64,000 nt of DNA from Paenibacillus ginsengihumi DSM 21568. Its GTDB lineage: Bacteria > Bacillota > Bacilli > Paenibacillales > NBRC-103111. The notes beneath the pieces are model-generated. The model worked only from the letters and a program-made list of their open reading frames with translations. It was not told the origin of the DNA and did no database searches. Below, piece by piece: positions 31,036 to 41,200 of this stretch. The DNA lies in assembly GCF_000380965.1 (NCBI RefSeq), contig NZ_KB905548.1:124001-188000 (forward strand). The letters are read 5' to 3'. Positions within the stretch are counted from its first letter, which is position 1. Each line of letters opens with the position of its first letter. A program made the position numbers and the translations under genes.

Positions 31036-32009
31036 ATCCGGTACTCCTTATATAGCTGCACGATGATTTCCTCGATCGGCTGGGCTTCGACCGACACGTC
31101 CTTCAGCTCGACCCGGCCGGACAATTCGCTGATCACGTCGGAAATGTTGGCCTGCTCCGTATCGACGCTCAGCACGGCTCGCTCGGGGGACCACGAGAGC
31201 AGCGAAGCGCCCTGAATATCGAACGGCGCCGCGGTTTCGGCGTAATCGGCCGTAATCGTCTTGCGCGTGCCGAACTGGCTGCGCAGCTGCGGCAGCTTGC
31301 CGTCGAACAGCAGGCTGCCGTTGCCGATCAGCAGAATCCGGTCGGCCAGCGCCTCGATGTCGCTCATGTCGTGCGTCGTGAGTATAATGGTGACGCCCTT
31401 CTCCTTGTTGATCGTTCTGATAAACTGGCGCACGGCGATTTTGGAGACGGCGTCGAGCCCGATCGTCGGCTCGTCGAGGAACAGAATGCTCGGGCCGTGC
31501 AGCAGCGAGGCGGCGATTTCGCAGCGCATCCGCTGCCCGAGGCTGAGCTGCCGGACCGGCGTGCCGAGCAGCGCCTGCAAGTCCAGCGTCTCGGTCAGCA
31601 GCTCGACGTTCGCGTCGTATTCCGCTTTCGGGATTTTGTAGATGTCGCGCAGCAGCTCGAAGGAATCGATGACCGGGACGTCCCACCAGAGCTGGGAGCG
31701 CTGTCCGAACACGACGCCGATATGCCGCACGTAGCTGGCCCGCTCTTTCCATGGCGTGTAGCCGAGGATGGAGCAGGTGCCTTGATCCGGGACGAGGATG
31801 CCGCTCATAATTTTGATCGTGGTCGATTTGCCCGCGCCGTTCGGCCCGATGTAACCGGCGATTTCCCCCGGCTCGATGCGGAAGGAAATGTCGTTTAGCG
31901 CCTGCACAGTCGTATACTCGCGGGAAAAAAGCGCTTTCGCCGCTTGCCTCAACCCGGCGGACCGTTTGGCCACCTTGAAGGATTTGTGTAAGCCTTCGAC
32001 GGAAATCAC
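31032..32009 (-). CDS. ABC-2 exporter ATP-binding protein
   Basis: The 325-residue ATPase has Walker A (GPNGAGKSTT), Q-loop region, the ABC signature LSLGQRMRCEIA, Walker B (SILFLDEPTIGLD) and the H-loop (TTHDMSD). An accessory C-terminal domain of about 90 residues is typical of antibiotic and lipid exporters of this class. It is the first gene of the operon; start is GTG with GGAGG upstream. Confidence 0.94.
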   Translation of the reverse strand: MISVEGLHKSFKVAKRSAGLRQAAKALFSREYTTVQALNDISFRIEPGEIAGYIGPNGAGKSTTIKIMSGILVPDQGTCSILGYTPWKERASYVRHIGVVFGQRSQLWWDVPVIDSFELLRDIYKIPKAEYDANVELLTETLDLQALLGTPVRQLSLGQRMRCEIAASLLHGPSILFLDEPTIGLDAVSKIAVRQFIRTINKEKGVTIILTTHDMSDIEALADRILLIGNGSLLFDGKLPQLRSQFGTRKTITADYAETAAPFDIQGASLLSWSPERAVLSVDTEQANISDVISELSGRVELKDVSVEAQPIEEIIVQLYKEYRI

Positions 32010-32247
32010 TTGTCTGTTCGCCTCCTAACATTTTGTGGAAGGAAGGAGTATCATATCATTAGCGCCAAAGGTCTGTCAATCCTTTTTTTCGGTAAGCAAG
32101 CTCGGCGTTACGCTGAAGCGGTCCGGCCCCGGCCTGCTGCAGGTGCTAAGCTTAGGCCGGGACAGCCGCTGGCTCCGCGGGGAAACCAGCGGCGGGGCGG
32201 AAGCGAGAGGTTCGCGGCAGCGGGGAGAACGAGCGAGAGGGAGCGGG

Positions 32248-32283
32248 CGGATCAATAGGCGGATCAATAGGCGGATCAATAAT
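32248..32283. repeat. 12-bp direct repeat, three copies
   Basis: CGGATCAATAGG is repeated in tandem, with the last copy running into the stop region of the YheC/D gene (ends CAATAATCG). It is short and probably a replication-slippage product. Confidence 0.6.
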
Positions 32284-33055
32284 CGTCGTAACGGCCGTAG
32301 CTTTTGGCGAAAGAGCGCATCCGGTTATAGGCTTTCCGGTCCAGCTTTTTAAGCGGACGAAACTGCGGATGGTTCGAGTTCACCTCCAGAATCCATAAGC
32401 GCCCGTTCGTATCGTAGGCGAAATCGATGCCCATCTCGCGCATGCCCGAACGCTTGCTGCTCAAATAGCGGGCGACGGCCTCGGCCTGCTCCGTCAAGCG
32501 TCCGATTCGTCCGTTTCGTTCTGCTTCCGGATAACCTTGCAGCTTCAGCAGCTGTTGAATCGTATAAAGCTTCCCGCCCTGATAATAATTGGTCACAATT
32601 TTGCGTTTGCTCCCTACCTTCACCATAAAGCCGGTACAAGTCCAGGGACCGCCTGGCCTGCGCTGCACCATGGCCCGAATGTCGTAAGGGCGGCCGCTTA
32701 ACTTATCCAGGTTGATCGCCCGCTGAATAATGAATTTGGGCGGCTGTTTCGTTTTCAGGTGCTCGTATGCGCTGCCGAACGAGGCAAATCTTCGTTTTTT
32801 CTGCTGTTTGCCCTTGATATAAATCAGCCGGTATCCGCTTGACAGACGCTCAAGCTTGTGAACGCCGATGCCTTGGGAGCCAATGTTCGGTTTGATATAC
32901 AGCGCGCGAAACCGCCTGCTCATGGAATGCAGGTTCGGGCGGGAAAACGATACGGTTAGCGGCACGAGCCTCCTTAATTCGGGGTGTCTCTTCAAATAGT
33001 TGCATACGCGCAGCTTGCCTGCGATGCGGTTGCTCTTGTATCGTTTCTTTGCCAC
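32276..33055 (-). CDS. YheC/YheD family ATP-grasp protein
   Basis: The 259-residue protein is a short member of the YheC/D (ATP-grasp) family associated with endospore coats. Features include YIKPNIGSQGIGVHKLER (ATP-binding glycine loop), FIIQRAINLDKLSGRPYDIRAMVQ and a final metal-binding part MGIDFAYDTNGRLWILEVNSNHPQF. The strongly basic N-terminus (MAKKRYKSNRIAGKLR) is normal for the group. Substrate is unknown; the fold suggests a carboxylate-amine ligase. It stands alone with AGGTGATGTGCA before the ATG. Confidence 0.88.
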   Translation of the reverse strand: MAKKRYKSNRIAGKLRVCNYLKRHPELRRLVPLTVSFSRPNLHSMSRRFRALYIKPNIGSQGIGVHKLERLSSGYRLIYIKGKQQKKRRFASFGSAYEHLKTKQPPKFIIQRAINLDKLSGRPYDIRAMVQRRPGGPWTCTGFMVKVGSKRKIVTNYYQGGKLYTIQQLLKLQGYPEAERNGRIGRLTEQAEAVARYLSSKRSGMREMGIDFAYDTNGRLWILEVNSNHPQFRPLKKLDRKAYNRMRSFAKSYGRYDDY

Positions 33056-33199
33056 TGCACATCACCTCAAACCTAATGTATGACAGGTCTCTTGGGAAAA
33101 ATTGTGCGGATGTGCAGTTCAGCAAAGATTGGACGAATTGAATGGAGGCGGCGCATGGAGGATGGTATGGACGTGTGCGCCGGGGAAGGAGCCGGGGAA

Positions 33200-33502
33200 T
33201 TATATCAGCTTGAATCGCCGCAGTTGGTCCCAGAGTTTCTCCTGCCGCAAAATTTCTTGCTGCCTCGGGCCGATCAGGTCGAAATGGGGATACGGAGGGC
33301 GATGGTGAATGTATTTCGGGTTCAGCCCGTGCTCGAGGCACCAGCGGGTCAGCCGCTCCACATCGGAGCAGCCGACCTTGGTCACGGTGCGAATGCCGGG
33401 AAAGCGGTCGTCCAGCCAGTAATGGGTCAAAAAGGCGATGTCGCCGCGGCTTACGGCTTCCTTCCAGCGCTTCAGTTCGTCTCGCGTTATGCCGAAGGCC
33501 AT
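33200..33502 (-). CDS. Conserved hypothetical protein, YneQ-like
   Basis: The roughly 100-residue soluble protein begins MAFGITRDELKRWKEAVSRGDIAFLTHYWLDDRFPGIRTVTKVGC and has the conserved YPHFDLIGPRQ, a pattern I associate with Bacillus YneQ. Function unknown. The ATG at 33502 gives the family-like N-terminus; ATG 33517 and longer readings are possible. It stands alone. Confidence 0.75.
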   Translation of the reverse strand: MAFGITRDELKRWKEAVSRGDIAFLTHYWLDDRFPGIRTVTKVGCSDVERLTRWCLEHGLNPKYIHHRPPYPHFDLIGPRQQEILRQEKLWDQLRRFKLI

Positions 33503-33555
33503 TGACTTTCGTACCATCCTTGTCTGCCAGGTTGTCTTTCTATTATTATAACAGG

Positions 33556-33612
33556 GATAAACGCCGATGACGAACGAATCCTTCGCCATCGGTCGTCTTC
33601 TTCGGCGAATGA
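33556..33612 (+). repeat. REP-like family A unit (first hairpin only)
   Basis: GCCGATGACGAACGAATCCTTCGCCATCGGTCGTC matches the first stem-loop of family A in pieces (GATGACGA / TTCGCCATCGG), then the copy breaks off. Confidence 0.55.
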
Positions 33613-33689
33613 AAATTTATCGGGGGATCACCGTCACATTTTTGAGATAGCGCGAACGCATCTTCGCTTAAAGAACAGGGGGGAGGGCA

Positions 33690-34349
33690 TTGCCGGGGAC
33701 GAAAGGCGTCATTTTTGACATGGACAATACGCTGCTGCATTCGCGGATCGATTTTTCCGCGATGAAGAACGAGGTTTATCGCTTTTTGGCGGCCCGCAGA
33801 ATATTGCCGGAACCGTTCCCGGTGGCCAGGCATACGACAGCGACCATGATCGAGTACGCCAAAAGCAACGGGCTGTCCGAGGAGCTGTATGAAGAAGTGA
33901 TGCGGATAGCGGCGCAGCATGAGCTGCGGGGGATGGAGGGAGCGGAGCTGGAGCAGGGCGTCGTCCCGCTGCTCCGTGCGCTTCGCCCCCGCTGCGCGCT
34001 TGCTGTCGTCACGAACAACTCCTTCGCCGCAGCGGTCAAAGCGCTTGAGGAGACAGGCATTGCCGGCTATTTCGACCTGATCGTCGGGCGGGAGCAGATG
34101 ACTTCGCTCAAGCCGTCGCCTTCCGGTTTTTTGCTCGTTCTGGACACATTCCGGGAGATCGCTCCCCGGGAATGGCTCTCCGTAGGAGATTCGTGGATCG
34201 ACGGCAAGGCGTCCGCCACTGCAGGGATTCCGTTCGTATGGTACTGCTCCCGCGGCGGGGAAATGCATGAACGGGGCGTGCATCCGATCGGCCGGATTGA
34301 CGATATCCGGCAGCTTATGAAGTGGCTCGGGCCGCAATCAGCCCTTTAG
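33690..34349 (+). CDS. HAD-superfamily hydrolase (subfamily IA)
   Basis: The 219-residue protein has the four HAD motifs: FDMDNT (nucleophile and acid aspartates), VVTNNS, the lysine in SLKPSPSGF and VGDSWIDGKAS. A helical cap between motifs I and II marks subfamily IA, so it is probably a small-molecule phosphatase. The start is TTG at 33690, close behind GGGGGGAGGG; the first ATG downstream would remove the nucleophile. Substrate unknown. Confidence 0.88.
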   Translation: MPGTKGVIFDMDNTLLHSRIDFSAMKNEVYRFLAARRILPEPFPVARHTTATMIEYAKSNGLSEELYEEVMRIAAQHELRGMEGAELEQGVVPLLRALRPRCALAVVTNNSFAAAVKALEETGIAGYFDLIVGREQMTSLKPSPSGFLLVLDTFREIAPREWLSVGDSWIDGKASATAGIPFVWYCSRGGEMHERGVHPIGRIDDIRQLMKWLGPQSAL

Positions 34350-34483
34350 CAGCAAAAGCACCGAACCGAGCAAAAAATACCTGTGTTTATCAATACGCCG
34401 CTTTTTTTGGAGTCAATCCATCGAACCGCAAAAATCGCCGATACCAGCAGAAAAAATAGGATAGTTTCAGTTCCATCTTTCCA

Positions 34484-34510
34484 AATAAAAAAAAGCCCCG
34501 ATTACGGGGC
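34484..34510 (-). terminator. Terminator overlapping the SPW gene stop codon
   Basis: On the minus strand GCCCCG-TAAT-CGGGGC is followed by TTTTTTTTATTT. The loop contains the TAA stop codon of the gene at 34502-34822. Confidence 0.9.
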
Positions 34511-34822
34511 ATCGGCATCCATATTGTAAAAATTCAGGAACACGACGATAAAGCCGAGAATGACGTATAGACCGGCGAACGTCCACGAGAAACCGTAAAT
34601 AAACGGGAACATGATGAAGCCGATGCCGGCAATGAACGAGGTCCATAACTGCCATGAGTTCCATCCCGCCTGGCCGATCGCCAGCACCGAAGCCGAAGCC
34701 AAAACAATTCCCATAATAAGACTCGTCCTCACTGCATTGCCATTGCCGCTAAAGCCGAGCAGCCAGGGAGCCAGTATAAAGAAAAGGCCAATCAGTGCGG
34801 ACAGCACGTTGCGCGTCGTCAA
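34502..34822 (-). CDS. SPW-repeat membrane protein
   Basis: The 106-residue protein has four hydrophobic helices in two similar halves (ILAPWLLGFSGNG and FPFIYGFSWTFAG), matching the SPW repeat family. Function unknown. TTG at 34822 is preferred because GGGAGGT lies seven bases before it; the ATG at 34873 has no ribosome binding site. Its stop codon lies in the loop of its own terminator. Confidence 0.85.
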   Translation of the reverse strand: MTTRNVLSALIGLFFILAPWLLGFSGNGNAVRTSLIMGIVLASASVLAIGQAGWNSWQLWTSFIAGIGFIMFPFIYGFSWTFAGLYVILGFIVVFLNFYNMDADAP

Positions 34823-34930
34823 GATGGGCACCTCCCGACAATAGGAAAATCGGAACCTTGTTCCGTAATACATTTATATGCAAGCGGTTACAAAAAGGAC
34901 TGGACACGGGTCGTCCATTTTAAGAAAATG

Positions 34931-35180
34931 AGAATAGACGCCTATGACGAGCGACTCCTTTCGTCATCGGTCGTCACCTGCGGTGTTGAAATTTTGGTCG
35001 GCGGACTACCGTCAAATTTCAAGAGAGACGCCTATGACGAGCGACTCCTTTCGTCATCGGTCGTCACCTGCGGTGTTGAAATTTTGGTCGGCGGACTACC
35101 GTCAAATTTCAAGAGGGACGCCTATGACGAGCGACTCCTTTCGTCATCGGTCGTCACCTGCGGTGTTGAAAATTCAGCGT
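34931..35180 (+). repeat. Tandem REP-like family A units, 90-bp period
   Basis: Units start at 34937, 35027 and 35117; the first two are nearly identical over 90 bp and the third breaks off after GCGGTGTTGAAA. Each unit encodes two stem-loops: ATGACGA/TCGTCAT and TTGAAATTT/AAATTTCAA. Because 90 is divisible by three, a repetitive spurious ORF runs through it. It lies between the SPW gene and coaX, with 35181-35380 otherwise empty. Confidence 0.9.
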
Positions 35181-35380
35181 ATGGATAGCGCAGAACTTTC
35201 AAGATCGAACGCTTCGTTGCCGCTGCCGTCTGAGGCGAGTCCCTGCAACGACGCGATATTGTACGGAGCAAGTCGATGTGATATGATGGGAACCATTCGC
35301 GGTCAGCCGCCGGCGGAACGGACAAGCTATCTTAGCGGCGGACAATGAGAAGATATTGCAGGGGACAGGTGAACAACGCA

Positions 35381-36154
35381 ATGAATGATTTCCTGCTGGC
35401 GTTTGATGTAGGCAATACGAACATAAAGATCGGCGTTTATGAAGGGGAGGCGTTGCGGCATGTCTGGCGCGTCGCGACGCAGCGCGAGATGACCTCGTAC
35501 GAGCTGTGGGAGGTCGTCGGTCGCCTGCTGCAGCGCAGCGGGATCGATCCCCGCAAGTTCGACGGCATCGTCGTCAGCTCGGTCGTGCCGCCGCTCATGA
35601 CGGCGATTCGCGAAATGGGCGAGCGGTATTTCGGCCAATCGCCGCTTGTCGCCGGGCCGGGGGCGAAGACGGGCCTTACGATCCATACGGATCAGCCTGC
35701 GCAGACGGGGGCGGACCGGATCGTCAGCGCCATGGCGGCAGTCGAGCGGTACGGTGCGCCGGTGATCGTGTTGTGTCTCGGAACGGCCACGACGATCAGC
35801 GTGGTGGATGATCGCAAGCGCTTCCTCGGCGGCACCATCGCCCCGGGGGGCATGATATCGGCCGATGCGCTGCTGGAGCAGGCGGCGGTGCTGCCGTCCG
35901 TCGACTTTATGGACGTGCCGAAGGGCATCAGCCTCAGTACGGAGGACAGCATGAAGTACGGCATCCTGGTTGGGCTGGCCGGGCAAATCGACGGCATCGT
36001 CTCGCGGATGAAGGAAGAGATGGGGCTGCCGTTCACCGTCGTCGCCTCCGGCGGAATATCCAGGCTGATTTCGCCTTATTCCAAAACCGTTCAGCACACG
36101 CATCCCGATCTTGTCCTGGAGGGACTGCCGCTGCTCTGGCGGCTGAACCGGTAG
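35381..36154 (+). CDS. coaX: Type III pantothenate kinase
   Basis: CoaX phosphorylates pantothenate, the first step of coenzyme A synthesis. The 257-residue protein has the phosphate-binding loop FDVGNTNIKIG, the GADRIVSAMAA segment and GTATTISVVD, with the C-terminal TVVASGGISRLI typical of the ASKHA fold. ATG 35381 follows AGGTGAACAACGCA and gives the normal N-terminus; the upstream ATG would add 12 atypical residues. In relatives coaX sits beside hslO or cysK; here it stands alone. Confidence 0.93.
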   Translation: MNDFLLAFDVGNTNIKIGVYEGEALRHVWRVATQREMTSYELWEVVGRLLQRSGIDPRKFDGIVVSSVVPPLMTAIREMGERYFGQSPLVAGPGAKTGLTIHTDQPAQTGADRIVSAMAAVERYGAPVIVLCLGTATTISVVDDRKRFLGGTIAPGGMISADALLEQAAVLPSVDFMDVPKGISLSTEDSMKYGILVGLAGQIDGIVSRMKEEMGLPFTVVASGGISRLISPYSKTVQHTHPDLVLEGLPLLWRLNR

Positions 36155-36259
36155 CAAGCCGGCCGTTGTGCGCTTCAACCGCGCTGCCGGTTTCGTTCAT
36201 GGATACGCCATAGACCTATGTCCCGACCGCGTGCCTCTTTTTCGGTCTGTTTGCCCATG

Positions 36260-36300
36260 AAATAGCATAAATAACACTGGTAAGTGTTTGCTATTTTTTG
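36260..36300 (+). terminator. Imperfect hairpin with T-tract upstream of FAD oxidoreductase
   Basis: AAATAGCA (36260-36267) pairs with TGCTATTT (36289-36296), and inside it AACACT with AGTGTT; T6 follows. It could end coaX transcription or act as a leader element for the next gene, whose start is 29 bp further. Confidence 0.45.
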
Positions 36301-36328
36301 AGGATGAACAGACAGAGAGGTGGGGCTT

Positions 36329-37972
36329 ATGGGGAACAAGGTGGCCATACTTGGCGGAGGAGTGGCCGGTTTGTCGGCGGCTCACGAATTGATGGAGCGC
36401 GGCTTCGACGTCGAAGTCTACGAAGGCAAGAACATTCCCGGAGGGAAAGCGCGAAGCATGCCGTTTGAAGGCTCCGGGAAGGAGAACAGGCATGATTTGC
36501 CGGGGGAACACGGCTTCCGGTTGTTTCCCAAATTTTACAGGCACATCATCGACACCATGAAGCGTATCCCGTACGGCCGTCGGACCGTATACGATAACCT
36601 GGTAGAAGTGGCCAGGCTGAACCTCTCGACGCATTCGAATCCGATGGTCGAGCTCGTCTCCAGATTAAGCTTTGCCATTCACGACATCAAGGCGATGCGG
36701 AAGGTATGCGATAACGAGCTGGAGCTGACGCGCAAAGATCTGAAGCAGTACATCGCCAGGCTGTGGCAGATCATGACGAGCTGCAACGAGCGCATAGAGA
36801 ACGAGTATCAGGATATGCCGTGGTGGGAGTTTATCGATGCCGATCGTTACTCCCCTTCGTTCCGCAAGGTGTTCGGGAATATTACGAAGACGCTTATCGC
36901 CTGCAAGGCGACGAGAGCCAATACGAAAACCGTCGGGCGAATCGCTGCGCAGATGACCCTGGATATATTGACGCCGGGTATTTCGTTCGTCCGCATTCTG
37001 AACGGCCCGACCAACGATCGCTGGATCGACCCGTGGGTAAGCTATTTGCGCCGCGGCGGCGTGAAATATCATACGAACGCGAAGGTGGAGCGCCTCTGTT
37101 TCGGGAACGGCGACCGGGTTGAAGGCGCTGAAGCCGTCATCGGCGGGAAGGGCGCCGACATCCAGGCAGACTATTATATTTGCGCGTTTCCCGTCGAGGT
37201 CATGGCCGCTTTCGTTCCCGACGAGGTGGCGGAGGCTCACCGCGATCTGGCCAATATTCGCACGCTGGCCCGGTCGATCGACTGGATGAACGGCATTCAG
37301 TTCTATTTGAAAGAAGACGTCCCGATCACGCCCGGTCACGTGCTCTACTTTGATTCGCCATGGTCGCTGACGTCGATCTCGCAAGCGCAGTTTTGGCCGA
37401 ATTTCGATTGGAGCCAATACGGCGACGGACAGGTCAAGGGAATCATATCGGTCGATATATCCGATTGGGAGACGAAAGGCGTGCTGTTCGGCAAGCCGGC
37501 GATGCACTGCTCGCCGGAGGAGATCAGGCAGGAGGTATGGGAGCAGCTCAAGCGCGGCCTCAATGTCGGACAGACGATCCTGAGCGACGACGTGCTGCAT
37601 TCCTGGTTTCTCGATACGGACATTCAGTTCGTTAACCCGCACACCGCCGTCAATCTGGAGCCGATGATGATTAACGAGGTCGGCACCTGGAGGCTGCGGC
37701 CGAATGCCTATACGAGTGTGCCGAACCTGTTTCTGGCCAGCGATTATGTGAGAACGAACACGGATCTCGCGTGTATGGAAGGCGCGAACGAAGCGGCTCG
37801 CCGGGCGGTCAACGCCATTTTGCAAGCTTCCGGCTCCAGGGCGAGGCCGTGCAAAATATGGAAAATGTACGAATACAAGCTGCTGGGCATCGACCTGCTC
37901 GCTCCGTGGCGGGCAAGCGATCGCCGCCGCTTTCGGCATGGGCTTCCCTGGAACGGCCGCATGTTCAAATAA
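36329..37972 (+). CDS. FAD-dependent amine-oxidase/phytoene desaturase-like oxidoreductase
   Basis: The 547-residue protein has an N-terminal Rossmann FAD motif (VAILGGGVAGLSAAHELMERGFDVEVYE), the follow-on GGKARS motif, and a C-terminal FAD-binding end (LFLASDYVRTNTDLACMEGANEAARRAVNAIL), as in phytoene desaturases and hydroxysqualene dehydroxylase-like enzymes. The substrate is unknown; no carotenoid or hopanoid genes adjoin it. ATG 36329 with AGAGAGGTGG upstream is preferred over GTG 36320. It stands alone. Confidence 0.85.
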   Translation: MGNKVAILGGGVAGLSAAHELMERGFDVEVYEGKNIPGGKARSMPFEGSGKENRHDLPGEHGFRLFPKFYRHIIDTMKRIPYGRRTVYDNLVEVARLNLSTHSNPMVELVSRLSFAIHDIKAMRKVCDNELELTRKDLKQYIARLWQIMTSCNERIENEYQDMPWWEFIDADRYSPSFRKVFGNITKTLIACKATRANTKTVGRIAAQMTLDILTPGISFVRILNGPTNDRWIDPWVSYLRRGGVKYHTNAKVERLCFGNGDRVEGAEAVIGGKGADIQADYYICAFPVEVMAAFVPDEVAEAHRDLANIRTLARSIDWMNGIQFYLKEDVPITPGHVLYFDSPWSLTSISQAQFWPNFDWSQYGDGQVKGIISVDISDWETKGVLFGKPAMHCSPEEIRQEVWEQLKRGLNVGQTILSDDVLHSWFLDTDIQFVNPHTAVNLEPMMINEVGTWRLRPNAYTSVPNLFLASDYVRTNTDLACMEGANEAARRAVNAILQASGSRARPCKIWKMYEYKLLGIDLLAPWRASDRRRFRHGLPWNGRMFK

Positions 37973-38297
37973 CGAAGCAGGCGGGCCGTTCTCCGGGCCT
38001 TGTCAAGCGCGAACCGACGAAGCTTCCTCGCCGGGAACGACCGCTTGCCGCTATGTAAGGAGGAAAGATCAACCTTCGCGAATGCACTCGCCGCCTGAGG
38101 GCTGGGACTGCTTGTTTCGATTTCAGGCTTCGCCTCGCCGAAGATTCATCCCCAACCTGCAGAGGAGGGGGACTTTTCCCGCCAAAATGCAAAACGTTCG
38201 CAATTCTGTTCGGCTTTTTCTGGGATCTTTTTCTTCTTATTCCTTTTTTGTATAATGATATAAGATCATTGTTCCGCTGTGAAAAAGGGGATAGCGT
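37973..38297 (+). other. Intergenic region upstream of the large kinase
   Basis: No gene is seen. A TATAAT (38250-38255) behind a pyrimidine-rich tract is a possible -10 box for the kinase, without a good -35. AAGGGG precedes its ATG. Confidence 0.4.
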
Positions 38298-41200
38298 ATG
38301 TTGGCGAACACGGACTACGAATTGACGGAACGCCTGCATGAGGGCCGCTCCACGGTCATTTACCGGGCCAGATCCAGGCGTACGGGCGAACGGTTCATCA
38401 TCAAGCTGCTCAAGTCGGAGCATCCCCTTCAGGTGAATGCATCCAGACTAAAGAAAGAGTACGAGCTTATGCAAGGATTGCATGCCGACGGCATCGTAAG
38501 GCCTGTCGAGCTGCTGCCTTATCTTAACGGTTATGCTCTGGTGCTGGAGGATTTCGGAGGAGACTCGCTGCAACAGATCATTGCGTGCCGCCCGTTTGAA
38601 TTGGCCGTATTTCTCGATATCGCCATCCAGCTCGTCGCCATTATCGGTACGCTGCACCGCAATAAAATGATCCATAAGGACATCAAGCCGAAAAATATCA
38701 TCGTCCATCCGGAGACGCTGCGGGTCAAGCTGACCGACTTCGGCATCGCCACGCGGTTCGCTGCCGAGCTGCAGGAGCCGATCGCGCCGAAGGAGCTGGA
38801 GGGCACCTTGCATTACATGTCTCCGGAGCAGACGGGCCGCATGAATCGGACGATAGATTATCGCACCGATTTCTATTCGCTCGGGGCTACCTTCTATGAG
38901 ATGCTCACCGGAAATCCCCCGTTTCAGGCGACGGAGCCGCTTGAGTTGATCCACTGCCATATCGCCAAATCGCCGATTCCTCCCTATCTTGTCAACGAGC
39001 AGGTACCTAAAGTCGTTTCGGACATCGTGATGAAATGCCTGGCCAAGAACGCGGAGGACCGCTACCAGAGCGCTTATGGGCTGCAGGCCGACCTGGAGCG
39101 GTGTCTGCGGGAGTACCGCATCGGAGGCACAGTGCCCGAATTTCCCGTCGCCTCCTGCGACAACAAAGACGTGTTTCATATTCCGCAGCAGCTGTACGGA
39201 CGGAAGGAGGCGTTCCGGCGGCTCTGCGCCGCATACGATCGGACCGGATACGGCGAACGGGGCTGCGTTCTGGTCAGCGGACGTGCCGGGATCGGCAAAT
39301 CGAGCCTGATCCAGAGCATGGTCAAGAAGGTGTCACTGGACAGAAACCTGTTCCTTTCCGGCAAGTTCGACAAGCTCCAGAGCCACATTCCGTATTATGC
39401 GGTGATTCGCGCGTTTCGGGGGCTTGTTCGGCAGCTGGCGTCCGAGGACGAGGAGCAGGTAGAGGAATGGACGCGCAAACTGCGCGGCTCGCTGAAGGAG
39501 AGCCTGCACGTGCTGACGGAGGTTCTGCCCGAGCTGGAATGGCTCGTCGGCCGCCAGCCGGCCGTTTCGCTGCCGGCTGCCGATGCGAAGAACCGGTTTC
39601 ATTACGCCGTGCTTCATTTTTTGCAGTGCTTTACGGAGAAAAGCCGCCTCGTGCTCTTCCTCGACGATCTGCAGTGGGCGGATGCCGGATCGCTGCAGCT
39701 GCTTCATTTTCTGAGCTTGAAGGCATCCATCCCTTCGCTGCTGATCGTCGGCGCTTACCGGGAGGAGGAGCTGGCGTCCGCGCACTCGCTCGGCTGGCTG
39801 GTCGGGGAGCTGCAGCGCTCGGGGGCGGCCGAGACGATTGCGCTTGCGCCGCTGGCGGCGCCGCACGTGGAACAGCTTATCTGCGATACGCTGGGCTGCG
39901 TCGCCTCGCACGCCCGCAGTCTGGCGGCCAAGGTGATGGAGAAAACCGGAGGCAATCCGTTCTTCGTCAAGCAGTTCCTGACGGAGCTGGTCGACCGGAA
40001 GCTGCTTCGCTTCGACTATGGCCAGGGCGTCTGGGTCTGGAGCGAGGAGGACATTGCCGCGCTGAAGGTGACCGATTACGTCATCGGCTTCATAGGGGCC
40101 AGGCTCGGCCGCCTATCCGGGGAGACGAGACGGGCCGTACAGCTTGCTGCGAGCATCGGCGATCCGTTCGATCTGCCCACCGCCTCCGCGCTGCTGAACG
40201 CGCCGGAGGATGCGGTCCTGCAGGCGCTGGACGAGGCGATGCGGGCGCAGCTGATCACCCCGATCGGAGGCGGCAGATTCGCCTTCCTGCACGATAAAAT
40301 CAAAGAATACTGCTACTTCTCCTTATCCGCCGAGGAGCGGACCTGCGCCCATCTTCGGCTGGCGAAGCTGCTCCTGAAGGAACGGGAGGCAAGCGGCACG
40401 GACGATTCGTTGTTCGCGCTCGTGCATCATTACAGCTTGTGCCTGGACGCGCTCGTCTCCCGGGAGGAGCGGGAGCTCGTCGCCGGGCTGATGCGGTCTG
40501 CGGGGCACAAAGCGAAGGCTTCGGCCGCCTTCGCTTCCGCCTCCGAGTATTTCGCGAACGGCATCCGCCTGCTCGGCTCCGCGTGTTTCGAGGAGCGGTA
40601 CGAGCTCGCCTACGGCCTGCATCTGGGCCTATTGGAAGCCTCGTTCCTGAACGGCCGGTTCGAGGAAGCGATCGAGCTCTTCGGCTGGCTGAAGGAGCAG
40701 GCGAGGTCGGCGGCAGACCGGGCGGCGGCTTATACCGTGATGGTCAATATGTATACTCAGATGGGGCAGCACGAAACGGCTGTCCGCATCGGCATGGAGG
40801 GGCTGGCAGAGTCGTTCGGCATCCGGCTGACGAACCGTCCCGGGCGTTTCGATCTGATCAAGGCGGTCGTTCCCATTCGTTCCCGGATGGCGATCAAGAA
40901 GATCGATGCGCAAAAACCGCCGTTTGCCCGAACTCAGGAAAAAACGGAAGCTCTGCTCAAGCTGATGATGGATACGAGCACGCCCGCTTATTTTACCGAC
41001 TCGAGCCTGTATTTGCAGATCATGCTGCGGATCGTGTCGCTGTCGCTGCGGTACGGCTGCTTCCCCGAGTCGTCGAACGCCTTCAACGCTTACGGGCTGC
41101 TGCTCGGCTCCGGCTTCGGCCAATACTCCAAGGGCTACGAGATGGGCCGGCTGGGACTCGCGCTCAGCGAACGTTTTCAGCATCCGGCGCTTCGTTGCAA

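Noticed and set aside
34928-35188. An 86-codon frame with three repeats of RDAYDERLLSSS
   Set aside because: It is produced by the 90-bp non-coding repeat unit, whose length is a multiple of three; other copies of the unit are frameshifted.
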